From Erythrobacter tepidarius (GTDB taxonomy: Bacteria; Pseudomonadota; Alphaproteobacteria; Sphingomonadales; Sphingomonadaceae): DNA of 64,000 nucleotides. The position numbers and the translations under genes were made by a program. The stretch is taken from positions 62,001 through 126,000 of the forward strand of contig NZ_MUYJ01000007.1 in assembly GCF_002155695.1 (NCBI RefSeq), in the 5' to 3' direction. Positions 33,828-46,926 of this stretch are shown here, in pieces; the stretch's first letter is position 1; every line of letters begins with the position of its first letter. A model generated the notes under the pieces. The model worked only from the letters and a program-made list of their open reading frames with translations, did no database searches and had not been told where the DNA came from.

Positions 33828-35693
33828 ATGGCGATCACCCCGCAATGGAAGGACGAGCTGCGTGCGCGGATCGCGCTGTCCTCGCTCGTCCAGCGCTCGG
33901 TGAAGCTGACCCGCGCTGGGCGCGAGTGGAAAGGGTGCTGTCCGTTCCATGACGAGAAGACGCCGAGCTTCTACGTCAATGATCAGAAGGCATTCTACCA
34001 CTGCTTCGGCTGCGGCGCGCATGGCGATGCGATCAGCTGGATGGTCGATCATGCCGGCCTGTCGTTCATGGATGCGATCAAGGAACTAGCGGCGATGGCG
34101 GGGATGGAGGTTCCCGCCCCCGATCCGGTGCAGGCGAAGAAAGCGCAACAGCGCGCCAGCCTGATCGACGTGACCGAAGCCGCCCAGCGCTTTTTCGTCG
34201 AAAGTCTTGCCGGCCCGAGCGGCGCTGCGGCGCGCGAATACCTGCAGCGGCGCGGTTTTTCCGCGCGGATCATAGGCGAGTTCGGCTTCGGCTGGGCGCC
34301 GGATGATCGTCAGGCGCTCGCCAAGGCGCTGGCCCAGTTCGGCGAGGATATGCTGGAAGGCGCCGGGATGCGCGCGGCCAACGAGGCGGGCGAGCGTTAC
34401 GACCGCTTCCGCGGGCGCGTGACGCTCCCGATCCAAGACGCGCGTGGCCGGGTGATCGCTTTCGGCGCTCGCGTGCTAAACGAGCGGGAAGGCGTCGCCA
34501 AGTATCTCAACTCATCCGATACCGCGCTGTTCGATAAGGGCCGCACGCTCTACAATCTCCACCGCGCCGCGCCTGCCGCGCGCCAGTCGGGCCGGGTGGT
34601 GGTGGTCGAAGGCTATATGGACGTGATCGCCCTCGCCAATGCGGGCATCAACGATGCGGTCGCCCCGCTGGGCACGGCGCTGACCGAGATGCAGCTTGAG
34701 CTGCTGTGGCGCATGGTCGAGGTGCCGGTGCTGTGCTTCGATGGCGATGCCGCGGGCCAGCGCGCGGCGATGCGCGCAATTGCGCGGGCGCTGCCGCTGC
34801 TTGCGCCGATGCGCTCGCTCGCCATCGTGCGCTTGCCTGCCGGGCTTGATCCCGACGATCTGATCAAGACGCAGGGAAAGGATGCGATGGAGCGGCTGCT
34901 CGCCAGTCCTGCCCCGCTGATCGACACGCTTTGGGAGTTCGAGCGCGACGCGCAGCCGCTTGCCACACCCGAAGCCAAGGCGGGGCTGAAAGCCCGGCTG
35001 ATGGCCCATGTCGAAACCATCCGCGATCCCGAGATCAAGGCGCTCTACCGGCGCGAGCTTTCCGACCGCTTCTCCGCCTTCGCCTATCCGCCGCGCGCGC
35101 CCCGCCCCGGTTTTACCCGGCCACGGCGCGGCGCGACGCTGCCGCCTCCAGGGCTGTCGGACGAGGGGCGCAGGCGGCTGCGGGACATCATCCATGGCGG
35201 CCAGCGAAAGGGCCTGCTCGCCGCCGTGGTTGCCGGACTTGCCCGCTATCCGCAGGAGATTGCCCGCCACGCCGAAGCGCTTTCCACCCTCGCCCGGCAC
35301 GACCGCACCGCGGCGCCGCTGGTCGAATCGCTGTTCGAACTTGCAGAAACGCTTGATTCGCACGGCGCACACGCCATATGCGAATCGCTAGGTCACCCTG
35401 CCCCGCCGGCAGACATCCGTTACGCCTTTCTCGATGAGGGCACAGCCACCGGCGATGCGTGCGAGGAACTGGCCGAAGCTGTGTCGCTGCTGGTTGAACG
35501 GCCAGCGCTTGAGGCTGCGCTTGCGGCCACGATTGCCCGGTTCGAGAGCGATCCCGAAGGATCGTTCGCCGAACAGGCCAGGTTGCGTGCACAGCTCATG
35601 ACATTCGACGAACGCCTCAAGGCTTTCGGGCGCAAAAAGGCCGCTCCGGTGGCCATGGGTGACGACTCCGCTCCGACGGAGGAGATGGGATGA
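33828..35693 (+). CDS. dnaG: DNA primase
   Basis: Synthesises RNA primers at the replication fork. The 621 residues begin MAITPQWKDELRARIALSSLVQRSVKL and hold the CHC2 zinc finger (CCPFHDEKTPSF with HCFGCGAHGDAISW), the RNA polymerase/TOPRIM core (VVVVEGYMDVIALA and CFDGDAAGQRAAMRA) and a C-terminal helicase-interaction region from about residue 440. An out-of-frame ATG lies four bases upstream of the one chosen. It is 61 bases downstream of yqeY and 62 upstream of rpoD. Confidence 0.97.
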   Translation: MAITPQWKDELRARIALSSLVQRSVKLTRAGREWKGCCPFHDEKTPSFYVNDQKAFYHCFGCGAHGDAISWMVDHAGLSFMDAIKELAAMAGMEVPAPDPVQAKKAQQRASLIDVTEAAQRFFVESLAGPSGAAAREYLQRRGFSARIIGEFGFGWAPDDRQALAKALAQFGEDMLEGAGMRAANEAGERYDRFRGRVTLPIQDARGRVIAFGARVLNEREGVAKYLNSSDTALFDKGRTLYNLHRAAPAARQSGRVVVVEGYMDVIALANAGINDAVAPLGTALTEMQLELLWRMVEVPVLCFDGDAAGQRAAMRAIARALPLLAPMRSLAIVRLPAGLDPDDLIKTQGKDAMERLLASPAPLIDTLWEFERDAQPLATPEAKAGLKARLMAHVETIRDPEIKALYRRELSDRFSAFAYPPRAPRPGFTRPRRGATLPPPGLSDEGRRRLRDIIHGGQRKGLLAAVVAGLARYPQEIARHAEALSTLARHDRTAAPLVESLFELAETLDSHGAHAICESLGHPAPPADIRYAFLDEGTATGDACEELAEAVSLLVERPALEAALAATIARFESDPEGSFAEQARLRAQLMTFDERLKAFGRKKAAPVAMGDDSAPTEEMG

Positions 35694-35755
35694 ATTGGCG
35701 ACCGCCACCTGCGTCACGCAGGAACGGCCGCCCGGTAACGGACTGAACGGAAATT

Positions 35756-37777
<2,022 letters not shown>

Positions 37778-37787
37778 AACGCGAAAG

Positions 37788-37809
37788 ACCCCGCTCAGGC
37801 GGGGTTTTT
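37788..37809 (+). terminator. Rho-independent terminator of rpoD
   Basis: A 7-bp stem, ACCCCGC-TCAG-GCGGGGT, is followed by a run of T residues, ten bases after the rpoD stop. The last T is also the first base of the stop codon of the convergent desaturase-family gene, and T-rich sequence on the other side (minus strand) may make it partly bidirectional. Confidence 0.88.
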
Positions 37810-38960
37810 CATTGGCGCATCGAAAATGGCCACACCAGCTGCTTCACCCAGCCTTCGGGCGCGCGTTCCCCAGCGATGCCGTAACCGCCGGGCCAGCGCC
37901 CTTCCGGAAGATGATACGTCCCGAACCAGCGGTCGATTACGGGTAAATGTACCGCGAAGTTCACATCGCGCGCTTCGGGCTCTACCCCGTGGTGCCAGTG
38001 GTGAAAGCGGGGCATCGCCACCCAGCGTTCGAGCCACCGTGAACGGGGCGCGAAGTTGGCGTGGATGAACACCGCGTGGAAGCTCACCAGCGCGAGATAG
38101 GCATAGAGAGCAGTCTCGGCGAATCCAGCCACCAGCAGTGCCAGCAGCACCAGCCCGCGCGTCACGATCACATCGACCAGATGCAGCCGCGATCCTGCCA
38201 ACCAGTCCATCGTCTCGACCGAGTGATGCACCTTGTGGAAGCGCCACAGTAACGGGATGGCATGAAAGGCGCGGTGCACGCCGTACTGCGCCAGATCGGC
38301 AACCAGAACGCACAAGGCAAACTGCACGAGCCACGGCAGGCTCTGCACCGCAGCCTGTGCCGAAGGCACGGCCAGCATCTCGCCCAGCGCCACCGCCGGG
38401 GCGAGCACTGCGACACTCATCAGCTGTGCCAGCGCGTGGCTGGCAAAGAAATATTGCGTGTCCGTCAGCCAGCCCCGCCGGAACGCCCCCTGCCCGCGCC
38501 GCAGTGGAAAGGCGCCTTCCAAGGGCACGAGAATCGCCGCCGTGCTCAGCACCCCCAGCACGAACCAGTCGAGCCCGAGATAGATCACGCTGCTGCCTGC
38601 GCGCGGGATTTCGGCTCCTCCCGCGCCCAGCGTCAGCGCCGCACCCGCCAGAATCAGCGCCGTCACCCCCAACGCCTTGCGCTTGCGCAGCAGCATCGAA
38701 AGCCCTGCCAACCCCATCGCTGCCAGCAGGCCGATATCAATCGCGAGCCGCACCAGTGCGAGCGGATAGCGCTCGCGCAATTCGGGCAAGGTCAGATATT
38801 GCGGGAAATGCCAACACAGCACCGAAAGCAGCGCCAGCAGCGCCAGCACGATGCCCAGCACCCCGCTCAGCCAGCCCGTGCCGAAATGGCGCGGGCGGCC
38901 ATCGGCAAAGACCCGGGCGAGCCATTGCTCGGCAGTCAGGCGAGGTGCGGGATCATCCAT
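37809..38960 (-). CDS. Sterol desaturase/fatty acid hydroxylase family membrane protein
   Basis: An integral membrane di-iron oxygenase of 383 residues. Several hydrophobic spans occupy the first half, then the three histidine clusters of the superfamily appear: HRAFH (in YGVHRAFHAIPLLWRFHKVHHS), HKVHH and HHWHH (in MPRFHHWHHGVEPEARDVNF). It may hydroxylate or desaturate a lipid, sterol or carotenoid; the substrate cannot be told. The ATG giving MDDPAPRLTAEQWLARVFADG was chosen; the longer frame is shadow of rpiB. It converges on rpoD. Confidence 0.88.
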   Translation of the reverse strand: MDDPAPRLTAEQWLARVFADGRPRHFGTGWLSGVLGIVLALLALLSVLCWHFPQYLTLPELRERYPLALVRLAIDIGLLAAMGLAGLSMLLRKRKALGVTALILAGAALTLGAGGAEIPRAGSSVIYLGLDWFVLGVLSTAAILVPLEGAFPLRRGQGAFRRGWLTDTQYFFASHALAQLMSVAVLAPAVALGEMLAVPSAQAAVQSLPWLVQFALCVLVADLAQYGVHRAFHAIPLLWRFHKVHHSVETMDWLAGSRLHLVDVIVTRGLVLLALLVAGFAETALYAYLALVSFHAVFIHANFAPRSRWLERWVAMPRFHHWHHGVEPEARDVNFAVHLPVIDRWFGTYHLPEGRWPGGYGIAGERAPEGWVKQLVWPFSMRQ

Positions 38961-39089
38961 CGACAAGTGCCTACCACCCATGCCCTTTCGGCCGCGTAAA
39001 GCAAAAGCTGCGCGCACCGTTGCGCACTTGGTCGAAAAACCCCGCGTGCGGGGGTGGAGAATCGTCGCCCGCGCGCCTATAGCCCCCCC

Positions 39090-39569
39090 ATGCGCATCGC
39101 CATCGCCTCCGATCACGCGGCCGTCGAACTGAAGGCCGAGCTTGCCGAATGGCTTATCGAGGAAGGCCACGAAGTCGCCGATCTCGGGCCGGAACCGGGG
39201 CAGAGCGTGGACTATCCCGATTACGGCTACCGCCTCGCCGAAATCATTGCCGACGGCACGGTCGAATACGGCATCGCGCTGTGTGGCAGCGGCATCGGTA
39301 TCTCGATCAGCGTCAACCGCCACCCGCAGGTGCGCTGCGCGTTGGTGAGCGAGCCGCTCTCCGCTGCGCTCGCGCGCGAGCACAATGATGCCAATTGCAT
39401 CGCGCTTGGCGCGCGCCTGGTCGGGATCGAAATGGCGAAGTCCTGCGTTGCGACCTTCCTCGAAACAGAATTCGCCGATGCCGGCGATCCGGCCGGGCGA
39501 CACCAGCGCCGGGTCGGCAAGCTCGGCAAGCCCCCGTTCTCCCCCGACCATATCGAGACCCATCAATGA
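39090..39569 (+). CDS. rpiB: Ribose 5-phosphate isomerase B
   Basis: Interconverts ribulose 5-phosphate and ribose 5-phosphate. The 159 residues include [18 protein letters not shown], the phosphate/sugar loop [12 protein letters not shown], the catalytic cysteine in [25 protein letters not shown] and [15 protein letters not shown]. The start follows CTATAG-CCCCCC promoter-like sequence with almost no leader, and an in-frame ATG 12 codons upstream is not family-like. Its stop overlaps the glyA ATG (ATGA). Confidence 0.96.
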   Translation: MRIAIASDHAAVELKAELAEWLIEEGHEVADLGPEPGQSVDYPDYGYRLAEIIADGTVEYGIALCGSGIGISISVNRHPQVRCALVSEPLSAALAREHNDANCIALGARLVGIEMAKSCVATFLETEFADAGDPAGRHQRRVGKLGKPPFSPDHIETHQ

Positions 39570-40891
39570 GCACCGCCCCCGCCGATTTCTCCGCCCGTCA
39601 AGCCGTCGCCGCGATGGACGGTTTCTGGCGCAACGATCTTGCCACCGCCGATCCCGAGATTGCGGCCGCCATCAGCAAGGAACTCGCCCGCCAGCGCGAC
39701 AAGATCGAACTGATCGCGTCAGAGAACATCGCGAGCCGCGCAGTGCTCGAAGCGACCGGCAGCGTGTTCACCAACAAATATGCCGAGGGCTATCCCGGCA
39801 AGCGCTACTACGGCGGCTGCGACTATGCCGATGTGGTCGAGACCCTCGCCATCGAGCGGGCCAAGCAGCTGTTCGGCTGCAACTTCGCCAATGTCCAGCC
39901 CAATTCGGGCTCGCAGATGAACCAGGCGGTGTTCCTCGCCCTGCTCAATCCGGGCGATACCTTCATGGGTCTGGACCTCAACTCCGGGGGCCACCTCACC
40001 CACGGCTCGCCCGTCAACATGAGCGGCAAGTGGTTCAACGTCGTCTCCTATGGCGTTTCCCGCGAGACCGAGACGATCGACATGGACGAAGTCGCCGCCA
40101 AGGCGCGCGAACACAAGCCGAAGATCATCATCTGCGGTGGCACCGCCTATTCGCGCATCTGGGACTTCGCTGCCTTCCGCGCCATCGCCGACGAAGTGGG
40201 CGCGGTGCTGCTGTGCGACATGAGCCACATCTCCGGCCTCGTTGCCGGCGGTGCGCACCCCTCGCCCTTCCCGCATTGCGACATCGTCACCTCGACCACT
40301 CACAAGAGCCTGCGCGGTCCGCGTTCGGGCATCATCCTGTGGAACGACGAGAAGTTCACCAAGCCCCTGAACATGGCGGTCTTCCCCGGCCTCCAGGGCG
40401 GCCCGCTGATGCACGTGATCGCGGCCAAGGCAGTGGCCTTCAAGGAAGCGCTCGATCCGTCGTTCAAGACCTATGCCCACCGGATTGTCGAGAACGCGCG
40501 GGCACTGGCGGCCAGCCTTGAGGCGAACGGCCTGCGTATCGTCAGTGGCGGCACCGACAACCATTCGATGCTGGTTGATCTCACAGCCAAGAACGTGACC
40601 GGCAAGGACGCCGAAAAGGGCCTCGACCGGGCATTTCTCACCTGCAACAAGAACAGCATTCCCTACGATACCCGCTCGCCCTTCGTCACCAGCGGCATCC
40701 GCCTCGGCACGCCCGCCGGCACCACCCGCGGCTTCGGCCCCGAGGAGTTCCGCACCATCGGCAAGCTCATCGCAGAAGTGGTTGAAGGCCTTTCCAAAAA
40801 CGGACCCGAAGGCGACGCGCAGACCGAAGAGAGCGTGCGCCAGCGGGTGAGCGCGTTGTGCGCTGCCTTCCCCGTCTATCCGGGCATGTGA
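39566..40891 (+). CDS. glyA: Serine hydroxymethyltransferase
   Basis: A PLP enzyme that splits serine to glycine, charging tetrahydrofolate with a one-carbon unit. The 441-residue protein carries [51 protein letters not shown], the PLP lysine in [14 protein letters not shown] and [11 protein letters not shown]. The ATG overlaps the rpiB stop. It sits just upstream of a small membrane protein and nrdR, a frequent alphaproteobacterial order. Confidence 0.98.
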   Translation: MSTAPADFSARQAVAAMDGFWRNDLATADPEIAAAISKELARQRDKIELIASENIASRAVLEATGSVFTNKYAEGYPGKRYYGGCDYADVVETLAIERAKQLFGCNFANVQPNSGSQMNQAVFLALLNPGDTFMGLDLNSGGHLTHGSPVNMSGKWFNVVSYGVSRETETIDMDEVAAKAREHKPKIIICGGTAYSRIWDFAAFRAIADEVGAVLLCDMSHISGLVAGGAHPSPFPHCDIVTSTTHKSLRGPRSGIILWNDEKFTKPLNMAVFPGLQGGPLMHVIAAKAVAFKEALDPSFKTYAHRIVENARALAASLEANGLRIVSGGTDNHSMLVDLTAKNVTGKDAEKGLDRAFLTCNKNSIPYDTRSPFVTSGIRLGTPAGTTRGFGPEEFRTIGKLIAEVVEGLSKNGPEGDAQTEESVRQRVSALCAAFPVYPGM

Positions 40892-40902
40892 GGAGCCGCG
40901 TC

Positions 40903-41121
40903 ATGAATCGGGAACCGCGCCAGACCCCGGATTGGGTCGAGGATGTGAAGGCCGAAGTCACCGGCATGGCCAAGGAGGGATTGAACCACCCCTCTACCGC
41001 GCCGGTTCTCACCGGTGCCGCGGTCGGCGCGGTGGCTGGGGCTTTGCTGCCGGTGGTTTCATGGCCAATCGGCCTCGCGATCGGCGCAGGCTTCGCACTC
41101 TATCAGAGAATCAAGAAATAA
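40903..41121 (+). CDS. 72-residue membrane protein between glyA and nrdR
   Basis: Starts at the ATG of MNREPRQTPDWVEDVKAEV, preceded by GAGGAGC 11 bases after the glyA stop. Following a short acidic helix, residues about 35-66 form two closely spaced hydrophobic, glycine-rich stretches (VLTGAAVGAVAGALLPVVSW and PIGLAIGAGFALY), ending RIKK. It ends eight bases before nrdR, so co-transcription is likely. Family and function are not recognised. Confidence 0.75.
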   Translation: MNREPRQTPDWVEDVKAEVTGMAKEGLNHPSTAPVLTGAAVGAVAGALLPVVSWPIGLAIGAGFALYQRIKK

Positions 41122-41129
41122 ATCGCTGA

Positions 41130-41591
41130 ATGCGCTGCCCTTTTTGTGCACATGACGATACCCAGGTAAAGGACAGCCGCCCGACCGAGGATGGCACCTC
41201 GATCCGGCGGCGGCGCCAGTGTTCGTCCTGCGGCGCGCGTTTCACGACCTTCGAGCGCGTCCAACTGCGCGAGGTGGTGGTAATCAAGTCGGGCAACCGG
41301 CGTGAGCCGTTTGACCGCCACAAGCTCGAGCAGTCGATCGCGCTGGCCTCGCGCAAGCGCGGGATCGACCAGGAACGGCTCGATCAGCTGATTTCCGGCA
41401 TTCAGCGGCAGGTCGAAACCTCGGGCGAGGCCGAAGTGCCCTCTTCGCACATCGGCGAGCTGGTGATGGAGGGCCTGCGCCAGATCGATTCGGTTGCCTA
41501 TATTCGGTTCGCCAGCGTCTATCGCGATTTCTCCGAGGCGCGCGACTTCGAAGAATTTGCCAGCACCGTCCAGCAAGCGGCAAAGGACTAA
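41130..41591 (+). CDS. nrdR: Transcriptional repressor NrdR
   Basis: An ATP/dATP-sensing repressor of ribonucleotide reductase genes. The 153 residues begin [18 protein letters not shown] with the zinc ribbon completed by [13 protein letters not shown], followed by the ATP-cone domain ([50 protein letters not shown]). No ribonucleotide reductase gene is in the window. The RNA methyltransferase gene begins eight bases after its stop. Confidence 0.97.
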   Translation: MRCPFCAHDDTQVKDSRPTEDGTSIRRRRQCSSCGARFTTFERVQLREVVVIKSGNRREPFDRHKLEQSIALASRKRGIDQERLDQLISGIQRQVETSGEAEVPSSHIGELVMEGLRQIDSVAYIRFASVYRDFSEARDFEEFASTVQQAAKD

Positions 41592-41598
41592 GGCAAAC

Positions 41599-42345
41599 AT
41601 GGCCGATCTCAGCAAGCCGGCGATCGTGCTCGTGCGCCCGCAACTGGGCGAGAACATCGGCAAGGCGGCGCGCGCGATGCTCAATTTCGGACTGACCGAA
41701 ATGCGTCTGGTGGCCCCTCGCGACGGTTGGCCCAACCCTTCTGCCGGCCCCGCTGCCTCGGGTGCGGACATCGTGCTCGAACAGGCCAAGGTCTATGCCA
41801 CCACCGCCGAGGCCGTGGCCGACTGCCAGCACATCCATGCGACCACGGTGCGCAAGCGCGGGGTGACCAAGCCGGTGATCGGCGCGGACGAGGCCGGGCG
41901 TCAGGTCCACACCCTGCCAGGCCGTCACGCGATTATGTTCGGCCCCGAGCGATCGGGCCTCGAAACCGAGGACGTGGCACTGGCGCGCAATATCCTGACC
42001 ATCCCGATCAACCCGGAGTTCGGCTCGCTCAACCTCGCGCAGGCAGTGGTGATCGTCGCCTATGAATGGTCGCGCATGGGGCGCGAGCTGGCCGGTGCGG
42101 ACGATGCGCTGGTGCAGCCGACCCGCGAGGACGTGCTCCCTCCGGCTCCGCAGGAGCAGCTCGACGCGATGATTGCCCATTTCGAAAGGCTGCTGGCACC
42201 GCGCGGCTATTTCCGTCCCGAATCCCGCACCGAAAGCACCCGTCGCACCTTGCGCAATCTGCTCACCAAGCCCGGCTGGAATCAACTTGAAGTGCGCACC
42301 CTGCGCGGCATCCTCAGCGCGCTTGAGCGTGAGCCGGAGGATTGA
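41599..42345 (+). CDS. TrmJ-like SPOUT RNA methyltransferase
   Basis: A 248-residue SpoU/TrmH-family protein that probably 2'-O-methylates tRNA. It shows IVLVRPQLGENIGKAARAMLNFGL at the start, the SAM-knot motifs LPGRHAIMFGPERSGL and NPEFGSLNLAQAVVIVAYEW, and a C-terminal helical extension (RRTLRNLLTKPGWNQLEVRTLRGI) typical of TrmJ. TrmJ modifies position 32 of tRNA in E. coli; the same target here is inferred. The start is MADLSKPAI; the frame upstream overlaps nrdR and is not real. Confidence 0.92.
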   Translation: MADLSKPAIVLVRPQLGENIGKAARAMLNFGLTEMRLVAPRDGWPNPSAGPAASGADIVLEQAKVYATTAEAVADCQHIHATTVRKRGVTKPVIGADEAGRQVHTLPGRHAIMFGPERSGLETEDVALARNILTIPINPEFGSLNLAQAVVIVAYEWSRMGRELAGADDALVQPTREDVLPPAPQEQLDAMIAHFERLLAPRGYFRPESRTESTRRTLRNLLTKPGWNQLEVRTLRGILSALEREPED

Positions 42346-42412
42346 AGGTGTGCATCAACCAGGGTTGGACAAGCGCGACAGGAGCCGCTGGCCTCGCGCA
42401 GGCAGGCACGGC

Positions 42413-42446
42413 TTGACCTCGGCGGCAAACCTGCTAAGCGCGCGCC
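42413..42446 (+). promoter_or_regulatory. Putative rpsD promoter
   Basis: TTGACC (42413-42418), a 15-base spacer and CTAAGCGCGCGCC (42434-42446). It implies a leader of about 120 bases before rpsD, containing a nested hairpin around 42485-42515 (GCAT/ATGC outside, GCGC/GCGC inside). The whole 222-base gap before rpsD holds no gene. Confidence 0.45.
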
Positions 42447-42567
42447 TTCGCAAATGGGCCCTGCACCCCGGTGAAGCAGGCGCCGCATCGCGCCTTTTGC
42501 GCGGTGGAGCGATGCCGGGTTGAATGGTTGCCGCAGGGGCAATCCAGCACATTGAAGGATACGACTT

Positions 42568-43182
42568 ATGTCGAAGCGCAAGAGCGCCAAGTACAAGCTT
42601 GACCGCCGGATGGGCGAAAACATCTGGGGTCGCCCGAATTCGCCCGTGAACAAGCGTTCCTACGGCCCCGGCCAGCACGGCCAGCGCCGCAAGGGCAAGA
42701 TGAGCGACTTCGGTCTGCAGTTGCGCGCCAAGCAGAAGCTCAAAGGCTATTACGGCGACGTCACGGAAAAGCAGTTCAAGCGCACCTATGCCGAAGCCGC
42801 GCGGATGAAGGGCGACACCAGCCAGAACCTGATCGGCCTGCTCGAGCGTCGCCTCGACATGGTGGTCTATCGCGCCAAGTTCGCGCCGACCATTTTCGCT
42901 GCGCGCCAGCTCGTCAGCCACGGGCACATCTATGTCAACGGCGTGAAGTGCAACATCGCCTCGCGTCGGGTGGATGTGGGCGATGTCATCAGCCTCGGCA
43001 ACAAGGCCAAGGAAATGGCGCTGGTGATCGAGGCCCAGAGCCTGCCCGAGCGGGACATTCCCGACTACGTCGTGCCCGACGGCAATGACAAGGTGCAGTT
43101 CACCCGCGTGCCGAAGCTCGACGAGGTGCCCTATCCGGTGACGATGGAACCGAACCTGGTGGTCGAATTCTACTCGCGCTGA
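42568..43182 (+). CDS. rpsD: 30S ribosomal protein uS4
   Basis: A primary 16S rRNA-binding protein and translational regulator in some bacteria. The 204 residues run [44 protein letters not shown], with the S4 RNA-binding domain ([34 protein letters not shown]) and the end VVEFYSR. It is a stand-alone gene here, not in the rpsM-rpsK-rpoA operon, with its own promoter-like sequence and terminator. Confidence 0.97.
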   Translation: MSKRKSAKYKLDRRMGENIWGRPNSPVNKRSYGPGQHGQRRKGKMSDFGLQLRAKQKLKGYYGDVTEKQFKRTYAEAARMKGDTSQNLIGLLERRLDMVVYRAKFAPTIFAARQLVSHGHIYVNGVKCNIASRRVDVGDVISLGNKAKEMALVIEAQSLPERDIPDYVVPDGNDKVQFTRVPKLDEVPYPVTMEPNLVVEFYSR

Positions 43183-43212
43183 TCCTGCGGGTTTCACAGC
43201 AGATGGCATGAA

Positions 43213-43241
43213 GGCGGCCTTTCGGGGCCGCCCTTTTCTTT
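43213..43241 (+). terminator. Rho-independent terminator of rpsD
   Basis: GGCGGCC-TTTCGG-GGCCGCC, a perfect 7-bp stem, is followed by CTTTTCTTTT. It lies 31 bases after the rpsD stop. Confidence 0.87.
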
Positions 43242-43297
43242 TGCTCAGGCCTTGGCCATCATTGGCCGGACGCCTGACAGAAGGGATCCGCTCGACG

Positions 43298-43936
43298 ATG
43301 AAAGTTCTGCTGCTCGACGGGCATCCCGACGAGGCTCGCCTGACCACCCATCTGCTCGATTGCTATGCGGCGGCGCTGCCTGCCAGCGCCGAAGTGACCC
43401 GCGTGGCGGTGCGCCGGCTCGCTTTCACCCCCGTGCTGCGCCCCGGCTACCGCCAGCGCACCGCGTGGGAACCGGACATCGCCAAACTGGCCGAGGTGCT
43501 CGATGCCTGCGACCATCTCGTCGTTGCCTTCCCGATGTGGTGGGGGGCAGAACCGGCCGAGCTCAAAGGCCTGATCGACCGGCTGTTCCTGCCGAAATTC
43601 ACCTTCGCCTATCACGTCGGCGATCCGTGGTGGGACAAGCTCATGCAGGGCCGGTCGGCCGATCTCATCGTGACGATGGACACCCCGCCCTTCGTGCTCA
43701 GGTGGTATCACGGCAATCCCGTGATCCGGCGCTGGAAGGGGCAGATCCTCGGCTTTTGCGGCTTTGCTCCGGTGCGCACGCTGTCGCTCGGGCCGGTGGG
43801 TGAAAACACCCCGCCGCGCAATATCGCCAGGTGGGAGGCGCGCGTGGCGAAGCTGGCCCGCTCGATCCGTCAGCAGGCGCCGGACAAGAAGCAGCCGCGC
43901 CTCGCCGCGTTTCTGGGCGAGGCCATCAGCCCCTGA
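43298..43936 (+). CDS. Flavodoxin-fold NAD(P)H-dependent oxidoreductase
   Basis: A 212-residue protein of the NQO/KefF-like flavodoxin_2 family, likely an FMN/FAD quinone or nitro reductase. It shows MKVLLLDGHPDEARLTTHLL (dinucleotide-phosphate loop), LVVAFPMWWGAEPAELKGLIDRLFLPKFTFAY and, near the C-terminus, a WKGQILGFCGFAPVRTLSLGPV strand pair. The chosen ATG is at the family start; the upstream frame covers the rpsD terminator. Its end overlaps the convergent chorismate mutase by 11 bases. Confidence 0.88.
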   Translation: MKVLLLDGHPDEARLTTHLLDCYAAALPASAEVTRVAVRRLAFTPVLRPGYRQRTAWEPDIAKLAEVLDACDHLVVAFPMWWGAEPAELKGLIDRLFLPKFTFAYHVGDPWWDKLMQGRSADLIVTMDTPPFVLRWYHGNPVIRRWKGQILGFCGFAPVRTLSLGPVGENTPPRNIARWEARVAKLARSIRQQAPDKKQPRLAAFLGEAISP

Positions 43937-44227
43937 TCCGGTCCCACTCGGAGAACTCGTAGGCGATCGAGCCTTCGACGAGGCGTTCCCAGATATCTGC
44001 GACGACATCGCCGGGGATGCCATGCGCCTCGGCCTCGGCGACCGCGGCGGCGATCACGCTGGCCTTGCGCACTTCGTCACGCACTGCATCGCGCTCCGGC
44101 TTGATCCGGGCGGCGGCGCGCATGTAGCCGAAGCGCCGCGCCAGCAGCGCGACCAGCGCGCGGTCGAGCGCGTCGACACCCTCGCGCACCTCGACCATGG
44201 TCTCGCAGTCTTCGGGGGCTTTGGGCA

Positions 44228-44228
<1 letters not shown>
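43926..44228 (-). CDS. Chorismate mutase (AroQ class)
   Basis: Converts chorismate to prephenate for Phe/Tyr synthesis. A 100-residue all-helical protein with VDALDRALVALLARRFGYMRAAARIKPERDAVRDEVRKASVIAAAVAEA, carrying the AroQ arginine and lysine positions, and a PGDVVADIWERLVEGSIAYEF helix. It could instead belong to the related isochorismate-pyruvate lyase-type group; no siderophore genes are nearby. The ATG overlaps the tgt stop (TGATG), an unexpected coupling of amino acid and tRNA-modification genes. Confidence 0.9.
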
Positions 44229-45998
<1,770 letters not shown>

Positions 45999-46158
45999 AT
46001 TTTCAAATCCTTGTTACTTGCCTGCCGCAGGGGGTGCGGCGGTGACCAAGGCGTTAGGATTCGGTCACTTTCGGGCACATGAACGAGGCGACGAGCTGCG
46101 GTTGATGTCAGACGGACAGCGCTTTGCCCTCGACAAAGGACGCTCGCAGACCCGCCCG

Positions 46159-46926
46159 TCACTCGCGCAGCCGCCACCCGGTGCCGAAAATCACCGCGAT
46201 GATTAAGGTGCACAGGCCAAGAAACCCCAGCGTGAGGCCGAGCGAGACGGCAATCGGCACGTCCGACACCCCGAAGAAGGTCCAGCGCAGCCCACTCACG
46301 AGGAAGGCGATCGGATTGGCGAGCGCGATCGCCTCCCAGGGTGCGGGAAGATCGCGGATCGAATAGAAGGTGCCGCCGAGGAAAGTCAGCGGGGTGAGGA
46401 TCAGCATCGGGATGATCCCGAGCTTCTCGAAGGAATCCGCCCAGATGCCCAGAATGAAACCGAACAGCGCAAAACTTGCGGCCACCAGCATGATGTAGCC
46501 CGCGGCCATAAAGGGATGGGCGATCTCGTAGTCGACAAACAGCCGCGCCGTGCCGAGGATGATCGCGGCGAGGATCAGCCCCTTGGTGGCCGCCGCGCCG
46601 ACGAAACCGGCCAGAGTTTCGGCCACGCCCACAGGGGCCGAGAGCAGCTCGTAGATGGTACCGGTGAATCGCGGCATGTAGATCCCGAAGCTGGCGTTGC
46701 TTGTCGTCTCGCCGAGCAGGGTCAGCATCAGCAGGCCGGGGATGATGAAGGCACCGTAAGGCACCCCGCCGATGGGTTCCATCCTTGCCCCGATCACAGA
46801 GCCGAACACCAGGAAATAGAGCGCGGTGGTGAGCACCGGCGAAAGGATCGACTGGAACGCGGTGCGGAAGGCACGGGCCATCTCGCGGCGGTAGATCGCA
46901 TGGGCGCTGCGCCAATTGAAGTGCAT
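46159..46926 (-). CDS. ABC-2 type transporter permease
   Basis: The 255-residue inner-membrane half of an exporter, with six hydrophobic spans and the ABC-2 pattern FNWRSAHAIYRREMARAFRTAFQSILSPVLTTALYFLVFG, and LTPLTFLGGTFYSIRDLP before the last spans. It resembles YadH of the YadGH pair. Substrate unknown. The ATG shares its A with the stop of the ATPase gene (TGATG); a GTG one codon earlier is possible but less likely. Confidence 0.93.
   Translation of the reverse strand: MHFNWRSAHAIYRREMARAFRTAFQSILSPVLTTALYFLVFGSVIGARMEPIGGVPYGAFIIPGLLMLTLLGETTSNASFGIYMPRFTGTIYELLSAPVGVAETLAGFVGAAATKGLILAAIILGTARLFVDYEIAHPFMAAGYIMLVAASFALFGFILGIWADSFEKLGIIPMLILTPLTFLGGTFYSIRDLPAPWEAIALANPIAFLVSGLRWTFFGVSDVPIAVSLGLTLGFLGLCTLIIAVIFGTGWRLRE

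Noticed and set aside
39395-39565. Upstream extension of the glyA frame
   Set aside because: It lies inside rpiB in another phase; the ATG in the rpiB stop gives the family N-terminus.
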